Of a DNA stretch of 64,000 nt, positions 27,311 through 33,540 are shown one piece after another. The notes beneath the pieces were generated by a model, which had not been told where the DNA came from, ran no database searches, and worked only from the letters and a program-made list of their open reading frames with translations. How positions within the stretch are numbered: position 1 is the stretch's first letter; each line of letters starts with the position of its first letter. This stretch comes from Silvimonas terrae (GTDB taxonomy: Bacteria; Pseudomonadota; Gammaproteobacteria; Burkholderiales; Chitinibacteraceae). A program made the translations under genes and the position numbers. The DNA is taken from assembly GCF_014202765.1 (NCBI RefSeq), contig NZ_JACHHN010000004.1:186001-250000 (forward strand), in the 5' to 3' direction.

Positions 27311-28822
27311 ATGCCCAGCCTGAAGAAACCGGCGCACAAGCCGGCCAGCAAAATGCAGAAAATTGCACTCGTTCTTGTTGGCGCGGGCCTTGGTGTCGCG
27401 CTGAGTCTTTCGTTTAACGCGGTGGCGGATAAAGAAGCCAGCACCAACCCGCTGCCGGTGGATGAATTGCGCGCGTTCTCGACCGTGTTTGGTCTGATCA
27501 AGCAAAGCTATGTTGAGCCGGTCAGCGACAAGAAACTGATCGACAACGCCATCAAGGGCATGGTTTCCGGCCTTGATCCGCACTCTGATTACCTGGATGC
27601 CGACGCCTTCAAAGACCTGCAGGTCAGCACGCAGGGCGAGTTTGGCGGCCTGGGTCTGGAAGTGAACATGGAAGACGGCCTTGTGCGCGTTGTCTCCCCG
27701 ATTGAAGACACACCGGCTTTCAAGGCCGGCGTGAAGCCTGGCGATTACATCGTCAAGATCGATGACACCCAGGTGCAGGGTTTGTCGCTCAATGATGCCG
27801 TCACCAAAATGCGCGGCAAGGCCGGCAGTACCGTCACGCTGACCCTGCTGCGCAAGGGTGAATCCAAGCCCATGGTGCTGCAACTGAAACGCGCCATCAT
27901 CAAGGTGCAGAGCGTGAAGTCGCAACTGGCTGAGGCTGGTTATGGCTATATCCGCATCACCCAGTTCCAGGAACGCACCACCGAAAACCTGGCCAGTGCC
28001 CTGACCGATCTGTACAAACAGAACAAGGGCCCGCTCAAGGGTCTGGTACTGGATCTGCGGAATAACCCGGGTGGTTTGCTGACCTCTGCGGTGGGTGTGT
28101 CTGCTGCGTTCCTGCCCAAGGGCGATCTGGTGGTATACACCGAAGGTCGTACCGCAGACTCCAAAGTGCGGCTGACTGCGGATCGTGCGAATTACATGCG
28201 TGAAGACGCCAAGTCGGATTACTTCCAGAATCTGCCCAAGGACGTCAAAAACGTGCCGATGGTGATCCTGATTAACGGCGGCACGGCATCGGCCTCTGAA
28301 ATTGTTTCTGGCGCACTGCAAGATCACAAGCGCGCGCTGGTGCTGGGTACACAATCGTTCGGCAAGGGTTCGGTACAGACCGTGCTGCCGATTGACGCAA
28401 CCTCCGCACTCAAGATCACCACAGCGCGTTACTTCACGCCAAATGGCCGTTCCATCCAGGCCAAGGGCATCACGCCGGATATCGAAGTGGCAGAAGCCAC
28501 TGTGGCCGGTCGTGGCGACTTCAGCGCGCTGGAAGTGCACGAGTCTGATCTGGAACACCATCTGGACAATCCGACCGACAAGGATGCCGGTAAGGTCAAG
28601 CCGAAAGATCCGGCCACCACGCCTGCCATCAAGCTCAATGACGCCCCGCAGATCAAGCCGCAAAAGCTCACTGCCAGCGAAGTGGATGCCGATGGTCCAC
28701 GTCAGTTGGTCAGCAAGAATGACTACCAGCTGCAACAGGCACTCAATGTGCTCAAGGTGCAGCAACTCTTGCAGAACAAGGCTGCCGCACCCGCCGCTTC
28801 GGCCCCCGTTGCAGCAAAGTGA
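27311..28822 (+). CDS. ctpA: Carboxy-terminal processing protease (S41)
   Basis: CtpA-type proteases act in the periplasm on cell-wall hydrolases and other exported proteins. The 503-residue product has an N-terminal signal or anchor helix (about 16-36, IALVLVGAGLGVALSLSF), a PDZ domain (GEFGGLGLEVNMEDGLVRVV, about 113-190) and the S41 catalytic core with the serine in NGGTASASEIVSG and the lysine in GTQSFGKGSVQT. A tail rich in Lys, Pro and Ala follows. It stands behind envC on the same strand; a strong terminator follows. Confidence 0.95.
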   Translation: MPSLKKPAHKPASKMQKIALVLVGAGLGVALSLSFNAVADKEASTNPLPVDELRAFSTVFGLIKQSYVEPVSDKKLIDNAIKGMVSGLDPHSDYLDADAFKDLQVSTQGEFGGLGLEVNMEDGLVRVVSPIEDTPAFKAGVKPGDYIVKIDDTQVQGLSLNDAVTKMRGKAGSTVTLTLLRKGESKPMVLQLKRAIIKVQSVKSQLAEAGYGYIRITQFQERTTENLASALTDLYKQNKGPLKGLVLDLRNNPGGLLTSAVGVSAAFLPKGDLVVYTEGRTADSKVRLTADRANYMREDAKSDYFQNLPKDVKNVPMVILINGGTASASEIVSGALQDHKRALVLGTQSFGKGSVQTVLPIDATSALKITTARYFTPNGRSIQAKGITPDIEVAEATVAGRGDFSALEVHESDLEHHLDNPTDKDAGKVKPKDPATTPAIKLNDAPQIKPQKLTASEVDADGPRQLVSKNDYQLQQALNVLKVQQLLQNKAAAPAASAPVAAK

Positions 28823-28847
28823 CAGTAGTCAGATCGTCCTGCTCTGT

Positions 28848-28878
28848 AAAACCCCGCTTCTGGCGGGGTTTTTCTTTT
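28848..28878 (+). terminator. Intrinsic terminator after ctpA
   Basis: AAACCCCGC/GCGGGGTTT stem followed by TTCTTTT. Confidence 0.92.
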
Positions 28879-28975
28879 GGGCCGATCTAAACATATGCCG
28901 TTTGGGCATTCATGCATGCAAACTGACGCCAGGACGCCTATGCTTGATGCAACAGGTTCAACTGGAAGCTTTGCA

Positions 28976-29383
28976 ATGCCGTCGGCCCAAACCCCTCCTG
29001 AACGACACAAGACGCATGAAATCGTCTTTCACGCTTTGCCGGTCGATCAAGCTGTGCAGGCGGCCCGCATGCTGGGGCGCTTGCCTGGCGTGGTCGTACA
29101 GCCGCACGCCGCTGAACGCCGCGTCACCGTGCATTACGACGTGATGGAACACACGCTGGTTGAGCTGGAGTCCTGGCTGCAAAGCAGCGGTTTCCACCTC
29201 GATGGCAGCATCCTGCAGAAGATCAAGCGCGCATTGATCCATTACACCGAAGACGTTCAGCGCGATAATATGGAAATCCCGGAACACCCGATCAAACCGC
29301 GCGAAGTCTTTGTCAAAGCCTGGGACCATCATTTGCATGGCGACCACGACGACACGCCGGAAGAATTGCGACGCTATCTCTAG
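28976..29383 (+). CDS. Hypothetical protein with a ferredoxin-like (HMA-like) fold
   Basis: The 135-residue product has HEIVFHALPVDQAVQAARMLGRLPGVVV...RRVTVHYDVMEHTLVELESWLQSSGF, a beta-alpha-beta-beta-alpha pattern like heavy-metal-associated domains, but without the CxxC metal site. The C-terminus is rich in His and Asp (WDHHLHGDHDD). The function is unknown. GGAAG seven bases before the ATG at 28976 favours this start; an in-frame ATG at 28940 after AGGA is a second possibility. It lies between ctpA and moeB with terminators on both sides, so it is probably a single-gene unit. Confidence 0.7.
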   Translation: MPSAQTPPERHKTHEIVFHALPVDQAVQAARMLGRLPGVVVQPHAAERRVTVHYDVMEHTLVELESWLQSSGFHLDGSILQKIKRALIHYTEDVQRDNMEIPEHPIKPREVFVKAWDHHLHGDHDDTPEELRRYL

Positions 29384-29400
29384 CGCGCCAACCAGATTGC

Positions 29401-29427
29401 AAAAACGGGGCCCTGGCCCCGTTTTTT
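29401..29427 (+). terminator. Intrinsic terminator directly before moeB
   Basis: AAAAACGGGGCC/GGCCCCGTTTTTT; the T-tract ends only nine bases before the moeB ATG. Symmetry allows both directions. Confidence 0.9.
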
Positions 29428-29435
29428 ATGACCTC

Positions 29436-30209
29436 ATGACTGATACCTCTGCTGACCTTTCTGATGACCAGTTGCTGCGTTACAGCCGCCACATCCTGCT
29501 TGATGACATCGGCGTGGAGGGCCAGGCACGGATTGCCGCCGCCCGGGTGCTGATTGTGGGTGCAGGCGGTCTGGGTGCGCCAGCGGCGTTATACCTGGCG
29601 GCGGCCGGTGTCGGGACGCTGACCATTGCCGATGCCGATACGGTTGACCTGACCAATCTGCAGCGGCAGATCGTGCATGATCAGAGTCGTATCGGCATGA
29701 ACAAGGCCCGGTCGGCCCGACAAACGCTAGCCGCCATCAATCCGGAAATCCGCATCGAGCCACTGGAGGAACGTCTGGCGGGCGAGCGCCTGCAAGCGCT
29801 GGTAGGAGCCGCGGACGTGGTACTGGATTGTTCCGATAACTTTGCGACCCGCCACGCGATCAATCGGGCCTGTGTCGCCGCCCGCGTGCCGTTGGTCTCT
29901 GGTGCCGCCGTCAGTTTTGATGGCCAACTCACCACGTTTGATGCGCGAGATAACGCCGCACCGTGCTATCACTGCCTGTTTGGCGAAGACGGCGATGCCA
30001 GCGACAGTCCTTGCGCTACGTTCGGCGTATTTGCCCCGCTGACCGGCATGATCGGTACGGCACAAGCGGCCGAAGCCCTCAAGCTGCTGGTGGGGATCGG
30101 CAAGCCATTGGTGGGCCGTTTACTGCTGCTGGATGCCCGCAATCTGGCCTGGCGCGAAATGCGTTATCGCAAGGACCCCGCCTGCCCGGTCTGCGGTCAC
30201 CACCACTGA
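29436..30209 (+). CDS. moeB: ThiF/MoeB family adenylyltransferase
   Basis: E1-like enzymes of this family activate the C-terminal glycine of a small sulfur carrier (MoaD or ThiS) by adenylation. The 257-residue protein has the nucleotide-binding VLIVGAGGLGAPAALYLAAAG (about 35-55), ADADTVDLTNLQRQIVH with the arginine finger, VVLDCSDNFATRHAINRAC and the two zinc-binding CxxC pairs CYHC (about 173) and CPVC near the end. No rhodanese domain is present. MoeB and ThiF cannot be separated with certainty; length and the position after ctpA suggest the MoeB type. The ribosome site overlaps the terminator 3' part, and an ATG at 29428 gives a three-codon frame that ends on the moeB start (ATGA). Confidence 0.9.
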   Translation: MTDTSADLSDDQLLRYSRHILLDDIGVEGQARIAAARVLIVGAGGLGAPAALYLAAAGVGTLTIADADTVDLTNLQRQIVHDQSRIGMNKARSARQTLAAINPEIRIEPLEERLAGERLQALVGAADVVLDCSDNFATRHAINRACVAARVPLVSGAAVSFDGQLTTFDARDNAAPCYHCLFGEDGDASDSPCATFGVFAPLTGMIGTAQAAEALKLLVGIGKPLVGRLLLLDARNLAWREMRYRKDPACPVCGHHH

Positions 30210-30225
30210 ACGTAAAAAATACTGC

Positions 30226-30255
30226 TTGGCAAATGATTTTGATCCAGGGCATAGT
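30226..30255 (+). promoter_or_regulatory. Candidate promoter of the trp-leader transcript
   Basis: TTGGCA (30226-30231) and CATAGT (30250-30255) are spaced by 18 bases. Transcription from here would start almost at the leader-peptide ATG, leaving little or no 5' sequence, so a second promoter further upstream in moeB is also possible. Confidence 0.35.
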
Positions 30256-30261
30256 GTTTGC

Positions 30262-30321
30262 ATGAATACGCAATCCAGACACCTTTCTGCTGCACGATTT
30301 TATTGGTGGTATCGCACTTAA
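30262..30321 (+). CDS. Trp leader peptide of the attenuator
   Basis: A 19-codon frame starting with ATG at 30262 ends in FYWWYRT and a TAA at 30319-30321. Two adjacent TGG codons (30304-30309) lie close to the end, as in trpL leader peptides. A weak AGGG lies 12 bases upstream. The frame is followed by overlapping stem-loops and then the TrpRS-like gene. The peptide itself probably has no function; ribosome position on its Trp codons should decide the fold of the RNA. Confidence 0.78.
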   Translation: MNTQSRHLSAARFYWWYRT

Positions 30322-30376
30322 CCGGCGGCCACCCGTATTCACACGACTATACGAAGCCGCCGATTCAGGCGGCTTT
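30304..30376 (+). promoter_or_regulatory. Trp-responsive transcription attenuator
   Basis: Three exclusive pairings are visible. Segment 1:2 pairs GGTGG of the Trp codons (30305-30309) with CCACC (30329-30333). The antiterminator 2:3 pairs CGGCGGC (30323-30329) with GCCGCCG (30356-30362). The terminator 3:4 pairs AAGCCGCC (30354-30361) with GGCGGCTT (30368-30375), with a six-base loop. A ribosome stalled on the Trp codons would block 1:2, free segment 2 and so favour 2:3 and read-through. This is the logic of the trp operon leader. The T-run after the terminator is short (TTT), so termination may be partial. Confidence 0.75.
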
Positions 30377-30462
30377 GGTCATTCTGAGGGCTCCCCTCAC
30401 CTCCCCCCGAATCGGCGCTTCACCTTAACGCGGCAACACATGCCGCCCAGGAGCGCATCAAA

Positions 30463-31359
30463 ATGACGGTCATTCCACCCAACCAGATTCTGCTGACAGG
30501 CGACAAGGCAACCGGCCCGCTGGGTCTGGGTCATTACGTACGCAACCTGCGGCAACGGCTGGCCTACCAGGAAAAGCACCGCCAATTCATGATGTTGGCG
30601 GATGTCCACGCTGGGGATGATCAGGTGCTCGAAATCGCCCTGGATTACCTGGCGATCGGGATTGATCCACAACGCAGCACGCTGTTTGTGCAATCACAGG
30701 TACCAGAACTGCAAGAACTGGCCGCCTGCTACGCCCGCTTTGGCGCCCGCACGCTGGGGCTGTCACAGAGCAACCTGGCCCATGGCGTGGCCGACATTAC
30801 CGCGCTGAAAACGCGCCTTGTGCCCACTACCGACCCACAACAAGCGGCATTGGTGGAACACGGCAACGCGCTGGTGCGTGAGGTCAACGCCCGCGCCGGC
30901 ACGGCCGTACTGGTCGAAGCGCTGCCGGTGCTGGCGGCCCATGCCAGCAATCGCGTCGCGCTCACCTCTGCCGCCCATGCGTTGCCGCTGGCAGCCAGCC
31001 CGGACGCTATCCATGCCGCCATCCATGCCTTGTCCACTGACCCGGAACGCGCCAGTGCCAAGGCCCCCGGGGACGTGGAGCAGAACGAAGTCTTTTTCTT
31101 TCTGGACGCGTTTGAGAGTGACATCCATTTTCTGGATGACCTCAAATCCAAATACCGCCGTGGCGGCTTGTCTGACGCGGTGATCCGCCACCACCTGGAA
31201 GCTTGCGTGCAACAAGCGCTGGAACCGATCCGCGAACGCCGCAACGCACTGGCACAGCAACCGGATGAGGTGATGCACTTGCTGCGCCAGGGCACGGAAC
31301 GCGCGCGCAGCGTGGTGGCGGGGACGCTGGACGAAGTAAAACGGACGCTGGGGGTTTGA
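30463..31359 (+). CDS. Tryptophanyl-tRNA synthetase paralogue lacking catalytic motifs
   Basis: The 298-residue product aligns along its full length with class I TrpRS (usually 330-400 residues). Clear matches are LLTGDKATGPLGLGHYVRNL, LDYLAIGIDPQRSTLFVQSQVPEL, DITALKTRLVP, TDPERASAKAPGDVEQNEVFFFLDAF, KYRRGGLSD and the end EPIRERRNAL...GTERARSVVAGTLDEVKRTLG. Catalytic parts are damaged: HIGH reads GLGH, the KMSKS loop is replaced by NRVALTSAAHALPL, the GTDQ segment reads TTDPQQ, and roughly 20 residues of the Trp-pocket core are missing. AGGAG nine bases before the ATG and an intact frame argue against a pseudogene. It is preceded by the Trp attenuator. A functional TrpRS must be encoded elsewhere; a regulatory or RNA-binding role is inferred. 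Confidence 0.85.
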   Translation: MTVIPPNQILLTGDKATGPLGLGHYVRNLRQRLAYQEKHRQFMMLADVHAGDDQVLEIALDYLAIGIDPQRSTLFVQSQVPELQELAACYARFGARTLGLSQSNLAHGVADITALKTRLVPTTDPQQAALVEHGNALVREVNARAGTAVLVEALPVLAAHASNRVALTSAAHALPLAASPDAIHAAIHALSTDPERASAKAPGDVEQNEVFFFLDAFESDIHFLDDLKSKYRRGGLSDAVIRHHLEACVQQALEPIRERRNALAQQPDEVMHLLRQGTERARSVVAGTLDEVKRTLGV

Positions 31360-31378
31360 GGGTTAACAGCGGTGGTTT

Positions 31379-31395
31379 GGTCGCCTTTGGCGACC
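31379..31395. terminator. Hairpin after the TrpRS-like gene
   Basis: GGTCGCC-TTT-GGCGACC, a perfect seven-base stem 20 bases past the stop. It lacks a T-tract, so it may be a processing or stability hairpin, or part of the repeat region that follows. Confidence 0.45.
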
Positions 31396-31397
31396 TA

Positions 31398-31427
31398 CTG
31401 GATTCCCGCCTGCGCGGGAATGACGAG
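31398..31427. repeat. GGATTCC...GGAATGACG mini-palindrome, copy 1
   Basis: CTGGATTCCCGCCTGCGCGGGAATGACGAG-type element with an internal stem TTCCCGC/GCGGGAA. Two more copies with compensatory changes in the stem occur at 32002-32031 and 52033-52062. I recall similar short elements scattered between genes in many proteobacteria. Confidence 0.75.
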
Positions 31428-31473
31428 GTGGTAACGTAACCAGATCATTCTTGCGTACAGTTGGTTTGCAGGG

Positions 31474-31521
31474 TTGGGGTTGGGGTTGGGGTTGGGGTTG
31501 GGGTTGGGGTTGGGGTTGGGG
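31474..31521 (+). repeat. Tandem hexanucleotide repeat (TTGGGG)8
   Basis: Eight perfect TTGGGG units, preceded by GGG and followed by TTG. The unit is the same as the Tetrahymena telomere repeat and contains nine G-runs, enough for intramolecular G-quadruplexes. It is not part of a credible gene. It forms the left end of a composite intergenic repeat. Confidence 0.95.
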
Positions 31522-31524
31522 TTG

Positions 31525-31834
31525 ACTTGCCTCCGGCAGCGCCGAGCATCGCAGCGAAGGCCGGGGTTTCGGCGAAGGGGTGTCTGAGCCCGCAGGGCGA
31601 GTTCCCGTAGCCAGCCGGACTTCGCGAGAAGCGCCGGGAACCCGAAGGGCGCTATCGCAGGGTCGCCTTTCTTTTGGTTACTTTTCTTGGGGCCGCCGAG
31701 GCTGGCGAAGCAAAGTAACGTGCTCCGGCCACCGCCGGTATCCAAAACAACCGCGCCGAAGGCGCTAACAGCGGTTCAAGATTTTAACAGCACGACCAAG
31801 GCGGATTGTCGCTTCGCTCCGAATCCACCCTACG
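31525..31834. repeat. Composite intergenic repeat, copy A
   Basis: Non-coding module with recognisable blocks shared with 51600-52002: a GC-rich block ending in GCAGGGTCGCC, a TTTCTTTTGGTTACTTTTCTT pyrimidine tract (from about 31668) with partial complement AAGCAAAGTAACGTGCTCCGG near 31709-31728, CACCGCCGGTATC, GGCGCTAAC, and GGATTGTCGCTTCGCTCCGAATCCACCCTACG (31803-31834; printed here in parts, its ends GGATT/AATCC pair). No gene is seen in it. Confidence 0.7.
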
Positions 31835-32121
31835 TCTGCAACAATATGAACCAGGCCTGCCACCCCGGATTCCCGGCCACCCCGCTGTATCTGTCATCCG
31901 GTACATCCAATGACTTTGTGGGGGTACCCACCGAGGGGCACGGCCTCCATCCGGGCTACGACGTGGTTCTTTGCCGGCAAAGGCCACCTACGGCGGCCGT
32001 ACTGGATTCCGGCATTCGCCGGAATGACGAGGGAGACACTTGCCTGCGGATGCGCTCCAAAACGCCCCGACCAAACACTGGCAACTGCACTTGCCCACGG
32101 TCCCCGGGGCGTCAAGCCGTC
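31835..32121. other. Remainder of repeat-rich spacer up to the GNAT gene
   Basis: Contains a GCAAAGGCCACCTACGGCGGCC block (31978-31999), also present at 52008-52030, then the second mini-palindrome at 32002-32031. No open frame has family likeness or a ribosome site. Confidence 0.6.
32002..32031. repeat. GGATTCC...GGAATGACG mini-palindrome, copy 2
   Basis: Same ends as copy 1 (CTGGATTCC, GGAATGACGAG), with a different inner stem TTCCGGC/GCCGGAA, so pairing is kept while sequence varies. Confidence 0.75.
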
Positions 32122-32628
32122 TTACGCCCCCGGCAACCGCAACCCCAGAATAATCAAATCCCGCTCAACCTCATCCAGCACCGCAATCCGTGGCAGGTTG
32201 GCCCATTCGGTAAACCCGTATTTGGCAAACAGCGCCAGGCTGGGTTTGTTGTGCCCAAAAATAAAACCCAACAGCGTCTTGATACCCATTTCCGGCGAGA
32301 TGCGCATGGCTTCTTCCAGCAACCAGGAACCCAGGCCCTTGCCGCGTGCCGCCTCGGCCAGATAAATGCTCACTTCCACTGTGCCGTCATAGGCCGGGCG
32401 GCCATAGAACGACGAAAAGCTCATCCAGCCCAGGATCACGCCATCCGTGCCTTCCACAACCCACAAAGGGCGTGTCGGTTTCTGGTGAGCGGCAAACCAG
32501 TCGTGGCGACTTTCCACGCTGACGGGTTCCGTATCTGCGGTCACTTCACGCGAAGCGATGGTGCTGTTGTAGATATCAACAATGGTGGGCAAATCGGCAA
32601 AGCGTGCCGGGCGCATGGACCAAGACAT
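32122..32628 (-). CDS. GNAT family N-acetyltransferase (phosphinothricin acetyltransferase-like)
   Basis: The 168-residue protein resembles the Pat/YncA branch of GNAT: MRPARFADLPTIVDIYNSTIA at the N-terminus, ILGWMSFSSFYGRPAYDGTVEVSIYLAEAARGKGLGSWLL with the acetyl-CoA loop RGKGLG at about residues 95-100, and HNKPSLALFAKYGFTEWANLP. Such enzymes acetylate amino-acid analogues, methionine derivatives or other amines; the natural substrate is unknown. AGGA six bases upstream supports the start at 32628 over an ATG two codons earlier. Confidence 0.88.
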   Translation of the reverse strand: MSWSMRPARFADLPTIVDIYNSTIASREVTADTEPVSVESRHDWFAAHQKPTRPLWVVEGTDGVILGWMSFSSFYGRPAYDGTVEVSIYLAEAARGKGLGSWLLEEAMRISPEMGIKTLLGFIFGHNKPSLALFAKYGFTEWANLPRIAVLDEVERDLIILGLRLPGA

Positions 32629-32668
32629 AACCATTCCTAAATCATTCAAGTATTAGCGGCGCAGCGGA

Positions 32669-33433
32669 TTAGCCGGCCAGACGCGGCAGCGCCGCCAGGG
32701 TGTTGGCGACGGTCGCGCGGGCGATATTGTCCGCTGTATCGGCGCGCAGGTCAGCCAGAACCTGCGCACAGGACAACATCTGCACAGGCTCATTACGACC
32801 GCCGTCAAGCCAGGCAGGCGGGATATCCGGGGCATCGGTTTCCAGCACAATGGCCTCCAGCGGCAGTTCTGCCGCCAGTTTGCGAATACGCAAAGAGCCG
32901 GAATAGGTCATGGCGCCACCAAAACCGAGTTTGAATCCCAGTTTGAGAAACTCCTCAGCCTGTTGGCGACTACCATTAAAGGCATGGGCGATACCACCAC
33001 GGACTTTCCATTTGCGCAGGTATTTGAGCACCTGATCCTGAGAGCGGCGGATATGCACGATCACCGGCAGGTCAAAATCCCGGGCCAGTTTCAGTTGTGC
33101 CTCAAACACGGCCACCTGTCGGGCGGCGTCCAGGCCTTCTACAAAGAAATCGAGACCGATCTCGCCAACGGCCACAGGCTGTTCACGCGCCAGCCAGCCA
33201 GCCAGTTCTGCAATGTGTTCGTCGCGGTGCTGGTCAATGTAGATGGGGTGCAAACCGTAAGCGACGCTGACACCTTCATAGCGCGACATGGCGCGGGTTT
33301 TGGCAAAGGTATCCACCGTAATGGCGGGTACTACCCAGCGCGCGATGCCTGCAGCGCGTGAGCGGGCCACGACCGCATCGCGGTCGGCATCAAACTCTGG
33401 TGCATCCAGATGAATATGGCTATCAATCAGCAT
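32669..33433 (-). CDS. TatD family metal-dependent hydrolase/DNase
   Basis: The 254-residue TIM-barrel protein has the TatD metal ligands: DSHIHLD at residues 4-10, GEIGLDF (about 94), VIVHIRRS (about 128), IAHAFNGS (about 153) and ETDAPDIPP (about 202). TatD proteins act as 3'-5' DNA/RNA exonucleases or deoxyribonucleases. The start at 33433 is taken because the first metal motif follows directly; 25 further codons upstream are not family-like. Divergent from the TerC gene. Confidence 0.93.
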   Translation of the reverse strand: MLIDSHIHLDAPEFDADRDAVVARSRAAGIARWVVPAITVDTFAKTRAMSRYEGVSVAYGLHPIYIDQHRDEHIAELAGWLAREQPVAVGEIGLDFFVEGLDAARQVAVFEAQLKLARDFDLPVIVHIRRSQDQVLKYLRKWKVRGGIAHAFNGSRQQAEEFLKLGFKLGFGGAMTYSGSLRIRKLAAELPLEAIVLETDAPDIPPAWLDGGRNEPVQMLSCAQVLADLRADTADNIARATVANTLAALPRLAG

Positions 33434-33540
33434 GGAACTATTGTGTCTGGCAAGTATCTGTCGATTGCGGCAAAGAGGCCGCGATCCAGACCCAAAACAA
33501 TACAGCAATTCAAACAGCGCAACCGCCGCGGGAGTTCTTT

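Noticed and set aside
26735-28765. 676-codon minus-strand frame across ctpA and the end of envC
   Set aside because: Shadow of two certain genes, no ribosome site, His/Gln-rich composition.
31471-31524. CRISPR-like array
   Set aside because: The units are six bases with no spacers; no cas genes in the window.
31395-31745. Minus-strand frame with an Asn-Pro dipeptide repeat
   Set aside because: The repeat is only the translation of (TTGGGG)8 read backwards; the rest is composite repeat without a ribosome site.
33434-33540. Manganese (yybP-ykoY) riboswitch before terC
   Set aside because: The spacer is short and overlaps the start of tatD on the other strand; the conserved loop sequences are not seen.
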